This document shows, piece by piece, positions 8,397 to 14,371 of a stretch of 20,744 bases of DNA. The translations under genes and the position numbers were made by a program. Origin of the DNA: a virus. Under the pieces are notes generated by a model that had not been told where the DNA came from, ran no database searches, and saw only the letters and a program-made list of their open reading frames with translations. The DNA is taken from positions 1 through 20,744 of the IMG/VR virus record IMGVR_UViG_3300025138_000476. One strand, written 5' to 3'. Each line of letters begins with the position of its first letter. Position 1 is the first letter of the stretch.

Positions 8397-8485
8397 AAAT
8401 TAAAAAGTTTACAAAAAAATCTTTTAATTTTAGAATCACTGCACTTACAGTTATTACACTTCATATGATTATTATTTTTTAACAT
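8378..8485 (-). CDS. Cys-rich microprotein ORF
   Basis: A 35-codon frame starting at the ATG that overlaps the stop of the 177-aa gene (ATGTTAA). Alternative in-frame ATGs are at 8491 and 8464. It contains CNNCKC near the middle and ends CCSCY, seven cysteines in about 28 residues, with a basic centre (KIKRFF). Cys spacing suggests metal binding. It overlaps the TTG-started membrane protein by 19 nt. Evidence is limited to coupling geometry and the non-random cysteine content, so it may be a genuine microprotein, a leader peptide coupling translation across the gap, or the 0-frame part of a frameshifted fusion. Confidence 0.4.
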   Translation of the reverse strand: MLKNNNHMKCNNCKCSDSKIKRFFCKLFNFCCSCY

Positions 8486-9012
8486 TTCCATCGTCTTCTA
8501 GCCTGTCTTATTCTTGAATCGGGATCGTTTTGAGTCTTTTGACTACTTCTTTTTAATTGACCTAGAGATCTAGCACAGTAAGACTTACGTCTATTAGCTG
8601 ACCTACTACCAGGCTTTACTTTACCAGTAACAGCAGTTTTAAGTTTGCTTCCAGGATTGGCTCTTCTGTAAGCTTTTACACCTTGAGAAGTCATTCCAGC
8701 ACCAGATTTAGTAGGTCTAAAGTTTCCAGATTTAATGCTGGTCTTTATACCCATCCCTTTCTTTGCTTTCTTTACTACTTTCACTTTTTTATATCTAGAT
8801 ACCCTTCCCTTAGTGTTCTTCTCGTTTTGAGCTCTTCTTTTTTCTGATGGAGTAACTTCACTCCAGGTTGAGGGTGTGTCTTTGCTAATTTTTTTAGTAG
8901 GGCGAAAGGTGTTCTCTCCACCCTTGTAATCTTTTTTACCTGAAGGTGTCTTCCAGTTTTCTTTAAACCATCTCTTAAGGTTAAGTCCTGCTTTTGTTTT
9001 CCTAACAGCCAT
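8479..9012 (-). CDS. Basic DUF5872/DUF6321-like virus protein
   Basis: A 177-residue, strongly Lys/Arg-rich protein with two conserved blocks and a basic linker. The N-terminal block has LKRWFKENWK at 12-21 and FRPTKKISKDTPSTWSEV at 36-53. The C-terminal block has GVKAYRRANPGSKLKTAVTG at 111-130 and RRKSYCARSLGQLKR followed by DPDSRIRQARRRWKC at 163-177. From memory these blocks recur in marine phages and also in nucleocytoplasmic large DNA viruses, under DUFs of unknown function; the exact DUF number is uncertain. Two cysteines (C146, C177) are inside conserved motifs. Charge suggests nucleic-acid binding or packaging with DNA in the virion. It begins 3 nt after the stop of the 56-aa basic gene. 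Confidence 0.75.
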   Translation of the reverse strand: MAVRKTKAGLNLKRWFKENWKTPSGKKDYKGGENTFRPTKKISKDTPSTWSEVTPSEKRRAQNEKNTKGRVSRYKKVKVVKKAKKGMGIKTSIKSGNFRPTKSGAGMTSQGVKAYRRANPGSKLKTAVTGKVKPGSRSANRRKSYCARSLGQLKRSSQKTQNDPDSRIRQARRRWKC

Positions 9013-9015
9013 ACC

Positions 9016-9186
9016 CTATCCTCTTTTCTTTCTACACTTAGCTATAGCACCAGAGGCGTAAGCACTTGGGAATACTTTGTAACTTGCTTTTACTTTATGA
9101 TAACAAGCATCCTTTACAGATCCACCTTTTTTCATAGTCTTAACCTTCTTTCGCTTTACAGCTTTGCAAGTACAACTACCCTTCAT
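9016..9186 (-). CDS. Small basic protein with YKVFPSAYASGAIAKCRK motif
   Basis: A 56-residue ORF below usual length cut-offs. It reads MKGSCTCKAVKRKKVK, then MKKGGSVKDACYHKVKASYK, then VFPSAYASGAIAKCRKKRG and a stop. The C-terminal motif (Tyr-Lys-Val-Phe-Pro-Ser-Ala-Tyr-Ala-Ser-Gly) is one I recall as strongly conserved in small basic proteins of marine phages and giant viruses, usually near the family represented by the next gene. Four cysteines (two in CTC, one in DAC, one in KCRK) hint at a structural zinc site. Its start overlaps the upstream stop as TAATG and the next gene follows after 3 nt, so it is a coupled operon gene. Function is unknown; nucleic-acid binding is an inference from charge. 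Confidence 0.75.
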   Translation of the reverse strand: MKGSCTCKAVKRKKVKTMKKGGSVKDACYHKVKASYKVFPSAYASGAIAKCRKKRG

Positions 9187-9359
9187 TACTTACCTACTTT
9201 TTTCATTGCTACTGTGTGAGCTTGAGTAAAAGACTTCCCAGATAACATAGCTTCTTTCATGGAAGCCATGTGTTTAGCACTATGATGAACTGAGTGTTTT
9301 TTCATAGTTGCTTTTTGTCTATCTGTTAAACCTTTTGATTTCTTAATTACTTTAGCCAT
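9186..9359 (-). CDS. Small basic His/Met-rich protein
   Basis: A 57-residue ORF, MAKVIKKSKGLTDRQKATM followed by KKHSVHHSAKHMASMKEAML and a C-terminal SFTQAHTVAMKKVGK. It is basic and helix-forming with a KHSVHHSAKHM core. I recall similar short phage proteins with an MKKHSxHHxxKHM core but no known function. The start follows the two-TM gene's frame by only 3 nt, and its TAA overlaps the ATG of the next gene (TAATG). Together with the next two genes it forms a set of three consecutive basic proteins. Confidence 0.72.
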   Translation of the reverse strand: MAKVIKKSKGLTDRQKATMKKHSVHHSAKHMASMKEAMLSGKSFTQAHTVAMKKVGK

Positions 9360-9362
9360 AAC

Positions 9363-9575
9363 TTATTTTTTAGAAAATTTCTCTACCCCAGATATACCAA
9401 ACGATCCTAACACAACCCATACAAATGAGTCGTATACAAACTCGTTTATAACTAAGTCAGTTCCTACCCACCCTGTAACAAGGTCGGCTACCATTATAAG
9501 ACACATTATAGCAAAGGCTATAAACCCTACGATAGCTTTCTCGTTCCAGTTATTATCGTTCTTAAAGATTTCCAT
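9363..9575 (-). CDS. Small two-TM membrane protein
   Basis: A 70-residue protein with an N-terminal charged segment (1-13), a hydrophobic helix at about 15-34 (VGFIAFAIMCLIMVADLV), a short loop, and a second helix at about 49-62 (DSFVWVVLGSFGISG) ending in VEKFSKK. The GSFGxxGxEKF ending and two-helix hairpin resemble small phage holin-like proteins. It lies far upstream of the endolysin but in the same operon, so it could be a second holin, an antiholin or an envelope-modifying protein. There is a 2-nt gap from the upstream gene and a 3-nt gap to the next. Confidence 0.7.
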   Translation of the reverse strand: MEIFKNDNNWNEKAIVGFIAFAIMCLIMVADLVTGWVGTDLVINEFVYDSFVWVVLGSFGISGVEKFSKK

Positions 9576-9577
9576 TA

Positions 9578-10051
9578 CTATAGAACTTCAAACCCAAGTG
9601 TAAGATTGATACCAGAAGCTGTGTAAGTTTTTGTAGCAGTCGCTACTCCAGCAACATATATTGCTCCTTCCTCGTTATCATCTGAATCAGACTGCATAAC
9701 TAAGTCTATACCAGCAAGTGTGCTTATCCCTCCCAATACGTAGTCTCCTAAACCAGAAACTGCAGGCATGGTTACGCAACCTAAAGGTTTTGCTAATAAA
9801 AGGTTGGCGTCTGTAATAGATATTACAGCACCCAAGGTGCCTAAAGGTTTGTTTACTTGTAAAAAGTATAATTCTATAGCTATTTTGTTATCATCATTGT
9901 CTGTAAGAACTATGGATTTTAATAAAGAAGAACCATCTCTAGTACAAGCACCAGGAATTTTAGTTGGATTAAATATTATCATTCCATTCTCCACTTCAGT
10001 TGCGTCACAAACAGGTGTCACAGTTACTGAATGATATTTTCTGTGTGCCAT
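9578..10051 (-). CDS. Small beta-rich structural protein (probable virion protein)
   Basis: A 157-residue protein, first in the leftward operon. It is beta-rich with short Gly/Thr/Val strands: VTVTPVCDATEVENG near the N-terminus, LLKSIVLTDNDDNKIAIELYFL around 43-64, GAVISITDANLLLAKPLG around 74-91, a Gly/Asp/Asn patch, and a C-terminal YTASGINLTLGFEVL. Single-domain proteins of this style are frequent in marine phage structural modules and are often candidates for decoration or minor virion proteins. I cannot name the family. No signal peptide or TM. The leader is A-rich, without Shine-Dalgarno, preceded 32 nt upstream by a Bacteroidetes-type promoter core. Confidence 0.72.
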   Translation of the reverse strand: MAHRKYHSVTVTPVCDATEVENGMIIFNPTKIPGACTRDGSSLLKSIVLTDNDDNKIAIELYFLQVNKPLGTLGAVISITDANLLLAKPLGCVTMPAVSGLGDYVLGGISTLAGIDLVMQSDSDDNEEGAIYVAGVATATKTYTASGINLTLGFEVL

Positions 10052-10082
10052 AATTTTTTAATTTTAATATTTTATTTATACG

Positions 10083-10090
10083 CAAATGTA
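10083..10090 (-). promoter_or_regulatory. Promoter core (-7 TAnnTTTG) for leftward operon
   Basis: On the minus strand this octamer reads TACATTTG, matching the Bacteroidetes primary sigma -7 consensus TAnnTTTG. Expected transcription start is around 10075-10078, leaving a leader of about 25 nt before the ATG at 10051. No clear -33 TTTG is visible. It sits in the only gap between divergent gene sets. Confidence 0.6.
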
Positions 10091-10120
10091 AGGATAATTT
10101 TCTAATTATAATAAATTTAT

Positions 10121-10128
10121 TATCTTTG
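10121..10128 (+). promoter_or_regulatory. Promoter core (-7 TAnnTTTG) for rightward operon
   Basis: TATCTTTG matches TAnnTTTG. A start around 10134-10137 would give a leader of about 12-15 nt before the regulator gene's ATG at 10149. The upstream DNA is AT-only with no convincing -33 element. The core is 30 bp from the leftward core, so the two promoters share one small control region. Confidence 0.65.
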
Positions 10129-10148
10129 AACTAATTTAATTCAATCAA

Positions 10149-10475
10149 ATGAGGAATTACTTGAAGTATCTTAGCGATACCATGTACTCATTCCAGCGAA
10201 AGTACAATCTTACTGATAACCAGTTGAAGTTTATTTTGTTTATAAATGACGAAAAAGGTTCCTTCACTAAAAGATCTATAAAAGAGAGTATTTACGTTAG
10301 TAAAAACTTTTACGATAGGAAACTTTCAGAGCTTGTAAAAAGAGATTATATATTTATATTTGAAAAAAGAGCATTTAAAGGTTCAAAGCTACCTAACCTT
10401 TATAGAGTAACTAATAAAACAAATAGGTTGGTGAAAAAATTTTATAACGTCCTAGAAGGGCAAGAACAAATTTAA
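10149..10475 (+). CDS. Winged-helix (MarR-like) DNA-binding regulator
   Basis: A 108-residue protein with a winged-helix pattern: a helix at about 7-17 (LSDTMYSFQRKYN), a second helix with LTDNQLKFILFIND at 21-34, a turn and recognition-like helix FTKRSIKESIYVSKNFYDRKL around 39-59, then LVKRDYIFIFEKR and KLPNLYRVTNKTNRLVKKFY as the wing and final helix. That order resembles MarR-type regulators. It is the first gene of the rightward operon, so it may control the divergent promoters. It starts at the first ATG after the promoter and ends 1 nt before the next gene. Function as a repressor or activator cannot be told from sequence. Confidence 0.7.
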   Translation: MRNYLKYLSDTMYSFQRKYNLTDNQLKFILFINDEKGSFTKRSIKESIYVSKNFYDRKLSELVKRDYIFIFEKRAFKGSKLPNLYRVTNKTNRLVKKFYNVLEGQEQI

Positions 10476-10476
10476 A

Positions 10477-11541
10477 ATGGCAAACAAATTAAACAAGAGT
10501 ACTGGTCTTTTTGGAATGGGAGGCGGTAGAAGAAAAGCTTCAGGAAGTAATGCTGCTTATAACAAGTCCGTTAGAGTTAAGGCTCGTAATAAAAGAAAAG
10601 AAGAAAGAGAAGAAGCAAGGGAAGATCGGAAAGATATTAGATCTTTATCAAAAAAGACTAAAAGAAATCTTATAGATAAAGGAATGAAAAGAAGTATTGC
10701 TAAGAATGTAGCAAAATCTTCAGCACCTGAAATGATTAAATCTCAAAAAGATGAGAGAATGAAGAGGCTAAAAAGTAAAGTTGCACTTGGACGAGTTAAA
10801 AGATCTACAATTGATGCTGCCAAAAAAGGAGAAAGTAAGGGTTCTGTTGTTAGTAGTAATACTATTAATAATAAAAGTAATAGTACATCTTCAAATAGTG
10901 AAAGGGGTAATATAAATAAAAAAGCTAAATTTAACGCAGGACCAGGTGGTATTTATACAAGAATAAATGCTGATGGAACTACGAGTAGAGTGAAAAATCC
11001 ATCAAAAGCAATGCATGGTGCTAAAGTAAAAGCCATGAAGGGGTCTAAAGTTATGTATAAAGATGGGGGGGCTTTAAAGTCAGTACCATCAGAAGCTAAA
11101 GGTTTATCTAAACTGCCAACAAGTGTACGAAACAAAATGGGTTATATGAAGAATGGTGGTAAGCTTAAAAAGAAGCAAGCAGAACTAGATGCTAGAGCTA
11201 AAAAACTTCAACAAGATAATAAACCTAAAAACCCATTACTTAAAACCCTAAAAGTACCATCTTCAAGAAGAGGTGAGGCTGTTCAAGCTCCAGAAGGTAT
11301 AGCAGAGCAAGCAACATCAGGTCCACGCTTAATGAAATACTACATGTCAAAAGCTGGTGGAGGGATGTCTCGTGATCAAGCTTCAGCTAAAATGGTGAGA
11401 GCAAAACTTGGTAAGATTCCTTCTGATGACGGTAAGTCAATGGTAAAAATGAAGCATGGTGGTAAAGTAAAAGCCATGTATGGTGCTAAGATGAAAAAAG
11501 CAATGTACGGAGCTAAAGTAATAAAGAAAAGTAAAAAATAA
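10477..11541 (+). CDS. Lys/Gly-rich basic protein with YGAK/GGK repeats
   Basis: A 354-residue protein without a recognisable enzyme fold. Residues 1-110 are Lys/Arg/Glu-rich and probably helical (ARNKRKEEREEAREDRKDIR). A low-complexity Ser/Asn linker follows around 120-145 (SSNTINNKSNSTSSNSER). The rest carries short repeats: AMHGAKVKAMKGSKVMYKDGG at about 178-198, YMKNGGKLKKK, a MKYYMSKAGGGMSRDQA stretch near 290-315, and finally MKHGGKVKAMYGAKMKKAMYGAKV at 325-348. The repeat is visible in DNA as CATGGTGSTAAAGTAAAAGCCATG at 11014 and 11455. It is highly basic, so DNA or RNA binding or a virion-interior role is plausible. It belongs to the rightward operon, 1 nt after the regulator and 10 nt before the next gene. 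Function unknown. Confidence 0.7.
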   Translation: MANKLNKSTGLFGMGGGRRKASGSNAAYNKSVRVKARNKRKEEREEAREDRKDIRSLSKKTKRNLIDKGMKRSIAKNVAKSSAPEMIKSQKDERMKRLKSKVALGRVKRSTIDAAKKGESKGSVVSSNTINNKSNSTSSNSERGNINKKAKFNAGPGGIYTRINADGTTSRVKNPSKAMHGAKVKAMKGSKVMYKDGGALKSVPSEAKGLSKLPTSVRNKMGYMKNGGKLKKKQAELDARAKKLQQDNKPKNPLLKTLKVPSSRRGEAVQAPEGIAEQATSGPRLMKYYMSKAGGGMSRDQASAKMVRAKLGKIPSDDGKSMVKMKHGGKVKAMYGAKMKKAMYGAKVIKKSKK

Positions 11542-11551
11542 ATAAACCTAA

Positions 11552-12013
11552 ATGAAGTCACCAAAATTAAAAGGAGTAGGTGAGGTCGTTACCGAATACG
11601 GTGCTAAAGTCATGAAGGTTGTAAAGGAAGGGCTACTAGGACGTAGTCTTTTCGATTTTTATGGGGACGTGAAAGCCCTAACTTTCAAGACTAAAGAAGT
11701 AACTACTGTTCCAAAAACACCTATTGATGGGAAGGGTGGGGTTATATACACCAAGTCTGCAGACGGTAAGCTGTATTACAAAAGTAACGAGGTTTTAGAA
11801 ATTGAGCTTAGTAATACAGATAAACATTTTGTGCATACACAAGGTACTTCTTCTGCTTCGTGGGTAGTAGATCATAACTTAAAGAAATTTCCTAGCGTTA
11901 CAGTTGTTGACTCAGCAGGAACAGTTGTGATTGGGCAGGTAGATTACGAGTCTTTAAATCAAGTAACTTTAATATTTAAAGCTTCTTTTTCAGGAAAGGC
12001 ATATTTTAATTAG
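11552..12013 (+). CDS. Short fibre/adhesin protein with tail-fibre head domain
   Basis: A 153-residue protein. The N-terminal 60 residues start MKSPKLKGVGEVVTEYGAKVMKVVKEG, helical and basic. A short GGVIYTKSADGKLYYKSNE segment (about 62-80) matches the phage-fibre phrase for a repeated beta unit. The C-terminal 91-153 region (FVHTQGTSSASWVVDHNLKK, then VTVVDSAGTVVIGQVDYES, NQVTLIFKASFSGKAYFN) is a small beta-domain I know from many phage tail fibres and a paralogue of the end of the next gene. It would sit at the tip of a fibre or be a small adhesin attached to it. The N-terminal YGAKVMK echoes the repeat of the preceding gene. Confidence 0.78.
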   Translation: MKSPKLKGVGEVVTEYGAKVMKVVKEGLLGRSLFDFYGDVKALTFKTKEVTTVPKTPIDGKGGVIYTKSADGKLYYKSNEVLEIELSNTDKHFVHTQGTSSASWVVDHNLKKFPSVTVVDSAGTVVIGQVDYESLNQVTLIFKASFSGKAYFN

Positions 12014-12022
12014 TACACAGGT

Positions 12023-12043
12023 ATAAAATAAAAAACAAAAAAA
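12023..12043 (+). promoter_or_regulatory. A-rich translation initiation region
   Basis: The 20 nt before the ATG at 12044 are nearly all A (aaaataaaaaacaaaaaaaa style) with no GGAGG. The same kind of leader precedes the genes at 10477 and 18765. A-rich, SD-less starts are the rule in Bacteroidetes hosts. Confidence 0.6.
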
Positions 12044-14368
12044 ATGGCTATTAAATTTTTACATGATCTTGACGTTGCAGGTAACATAGATCTTAACAAC
12101 AACCAAGCACTAAATTTAGTTGTTCAACACTTATCATCTAACCCGTCAGCGGAGGAAGGTAAACTTTATTACAACACTACTAATAATGTGTTAATGGTGT
12201 GTCTTGATAGCACTTACACTGAGTTGTCTACTGCTACAGGAGACATAACATCTGTAGTAGCAGGAGCTGGTATGACAGGTGGTGGTAATAGTGGAGACGT
12301 TACGCTAAATGTTATTGGTGGTAATGGTATAACTGCTAACGCTAATGATGTAGCAATTACTGCTGCTCAAACAACTGTTACTTCAGTATTAAATACTGGT
12401 TTAGTTTTAGGTAGAGACGCTGACAATCAAATTAAGTTTGCCACAGATAACCAGATGATATTTAGAGTTGGTGCTGGTGATGGTGTAACTTTTAAAGCTT
12501 CTGGAGAGATAGAGGCTACTAAGTTTGATGGAGCATTAGAAGGTAATGCTGATACAGCTACAATTTTAGCAACTGCTAGAGCTATCAATGGAGTTGATTT
12601 TGATGGTAGTGCTGCGATAACAGTCACAGCTGCAGGGTCAACTTTATCAGATACAGTTACTGTAGCTAAAGGTGGTACTGGTCAAACATCTTTAGCGGCT
12701 AACAACGTTCTTACAGGTAATGGAACTAGCGGTATTACTGCAGAATCTAACTTTACTTATGATGGTACAAGCATGGCTGTTACTGGTGATACGTTTACGT
12801 TTCAATCAGCCAATTCACAAGATCCTCAATTTATTTTAAAAAATACTACAAATGACAATAAAGGTGCTTCATTTAGTTTAATAAAAGATAAAGGTGCTGC
12901 AGCTGCAGATGGCGATAATGTAGGAAAGATTTTTTTTATAGGAGACAATGATGCTCAACAACAGACTAACTATGGTGAAATAATAGTTTCGATTGTTGAC
13001 GCTTCTGACGGAGCTGAAGAATCATCAATGCAATTAAAAGTAGCTTCTCATGATGGGGAACAAAGGAATGGTTTACTTATGGCTAGCGGTAATGCAGAAG
13101 ACGAAGTAGACGTTACTATAGGTGATGCTGCAACATCTGTAACTACAATAGCAGGTACACTTACTATGGGTAGTACAGCTGCAATGACAAATGCAGGTTT
13201 ACTATCTGTAGCTAATCAATCAAACATTACTGGTGTTGGTGCTTTAAATGGTGGAACTATAACTTCAGGTTTTGGAACAATAAACAATGGAGCTTCAGCT
13301 ATTACTACTACTGGTCTTATTAGCGGTGGTTCTTTAGATATTGATAACGTACTTATAAATGGAACTACTATTGGTCACACTGATGATACTGATCTAATAA
13401 CGTTGGCTGATGAGCTAGTAACTATTACAGGTTCATTAGTTGTTACTGGTACAACAACAACAAATAATGTTGAGACGGTATCTACATCTAGTGGTGTAAT
13501 ATTTGAAGGAGCTGCTGCTGATGGTCACGATGCTACTCTTAAATCAGTTGTTGCTTCTTCTGATAAAACATATACACTACCAAACACAACTGGTTTCATT
13601 GGTATATTTACAACTGATCCAGGCACAACAAATGTAACTGCTACAACTGCAGAGTTAAACGCTTTAGATCTTGGAAGTACAGCTGTTGGTAACGCAATAG
13701 CTAGTAAAGCAGTGGTGCTAGATTCAAGTAAAGATTTTACTGGATTAAATAGTATAGGCTCAACAAGCTTCGTGATAGGTGGTCATACAATAAATGACGT
13801 TGATCTTGCTGGAGAATTTGTTGATTCAGCAGAGCATTTAATAACTTCTGCAGCTGCTCTAGATAAATTTTCATTAATTGCTGGTAGCACTAGTATAACT
13901 ACTTTAGGTACTATAGGAACAGGTGTATGGAACGGAACAGTAATAGCAACAAGTAAAACTGCTGCTAAAGTAACCTCAATAGTTGCTGGTGCTGGTATAG
14001 ATGTAAACAACTCTGGAGTTGGAGATGTTACCGTAACAGCTGAAACTGCAAGTGCAACAAATCCAGGAATCGTAGAACTAGCTACAACAGCTGAAGCATT
14101 AGCTGGTAGTGATACCACAAGAGCTGTAACAGCTGCTGGATTAGCGGCAAGAAGTTATAAAGAAATAATTGGTGATGGTAGTGCTACAGCTTTCAACGTT
14201 GATCATGGTTTGGCAACAAGAGATGTTATAGTTCAACTATATGACGCAAGTTCTTATGATACTGTTTATGCACAAATAGTTAGAACTACTGCAGACAGAG
14301 TAGTAGCAACATTTAATACCGCACCAGGTAATGATGACATCATCATACTGATAACCAAAGTTGATTAA
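12044..14368 (+). CDS. Tail fibre protein with shared N-terminal anchor
   Basis: A 774-residue fibre. The N-terminus reads MAIKFLHDLDVAGNIDLNNNQA, followed by PSAEEGKLYYNTTNNVLMVC (about 35-55), an anchor-like segment seen in marine phage fibres. A long low-complexity beta shaft follows with GITSVVAGAGMTGGG, VAKGGTGQTSLAANNVLTGN near 205-225, and repeated GTITSGFGTINNGASAIT-type steps. The last 60 residues (FNVDHGLATRDVIVQLYDAS, then RVVATFNTAPGNDDIIILI) form a small C-terminal beta-head related to the end of the previous gene. Such proteins trimerise and bind host receptors. It starts 30 nt after the previous gene and ends 3 nt before the 1449-aa fibre, so they are co-transcribed and probably co-assembled. 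Confidence 0.85.
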   Translation: MAIKFLHDLDVAGNIDLNNNQALNLVVQHLSSNPSAEEGKLYYNTTNNVLMVCLDSTYTELSTATGDITSVVAGAGMTGGGNSGDVTLNVIGGNGITANANDVAITAAQTTVTSVLNTGLVLGRDADNQIKFATDNQMIFRVGAGDGVTFKASGEIEATKFDGALEGNADTATILATARAINGVDFDGSAAITVTAAGSTLSDTVTVAKGGTGQTSLAANNVLTGNGTSGITAESNFTYDGTSMAVTGDTFTFQSANSQDPQFILKNTTNDNKGASFSLIKDKGAAAADGDNVGKIFFIGDNDAQQQTNYGEIIVSIVDASDGAEESSMQLKVASHDGEQRNGLLMASGNAEDEVDVTIGDAATSVTTIAGTLTMGSTAAMTNAGLLSVANQSNITGVGALNGGTITSGFGTINNGASAITTTGLISGGSLDIDNVLINGTTIGHTDDTDLITLADELVTITGSLVVTGTTTTNNVETVSTSSGVIFEGAAADGHDATLKSVVASSDKTYTLPNTTGFIGIFTTDPGTTNVTATTAELNALDLGSTAVGNAIASKAVVLDSSKDFTGLNSIGSTSFVIGGHTINDVDLAGEFVDSAEHLITSAAALDKFSLIAGSTSITTLGTIGTGVWNGTVIATSKTAAKVTSIVAGAGIDVNNSGVGDVTVTAETASATNPGIVELATTAEALAGSDTTRAVTAAGLAARSYKEIIGDGSATAFNVDHGLATRDVIVQLYDASSYDTVYAQIVRTTADRVVATFNTAPGNDDIIILITKVD

Positions 14369-14371
14369 AAG

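Noticed and set aside
13783-14118. 111-codon minus-strand frame
   Set aside because: Shadow of the repetitive fibre gene; Val/Pro/Ala pattern is the reverse complement of its Thr/Gly codons.
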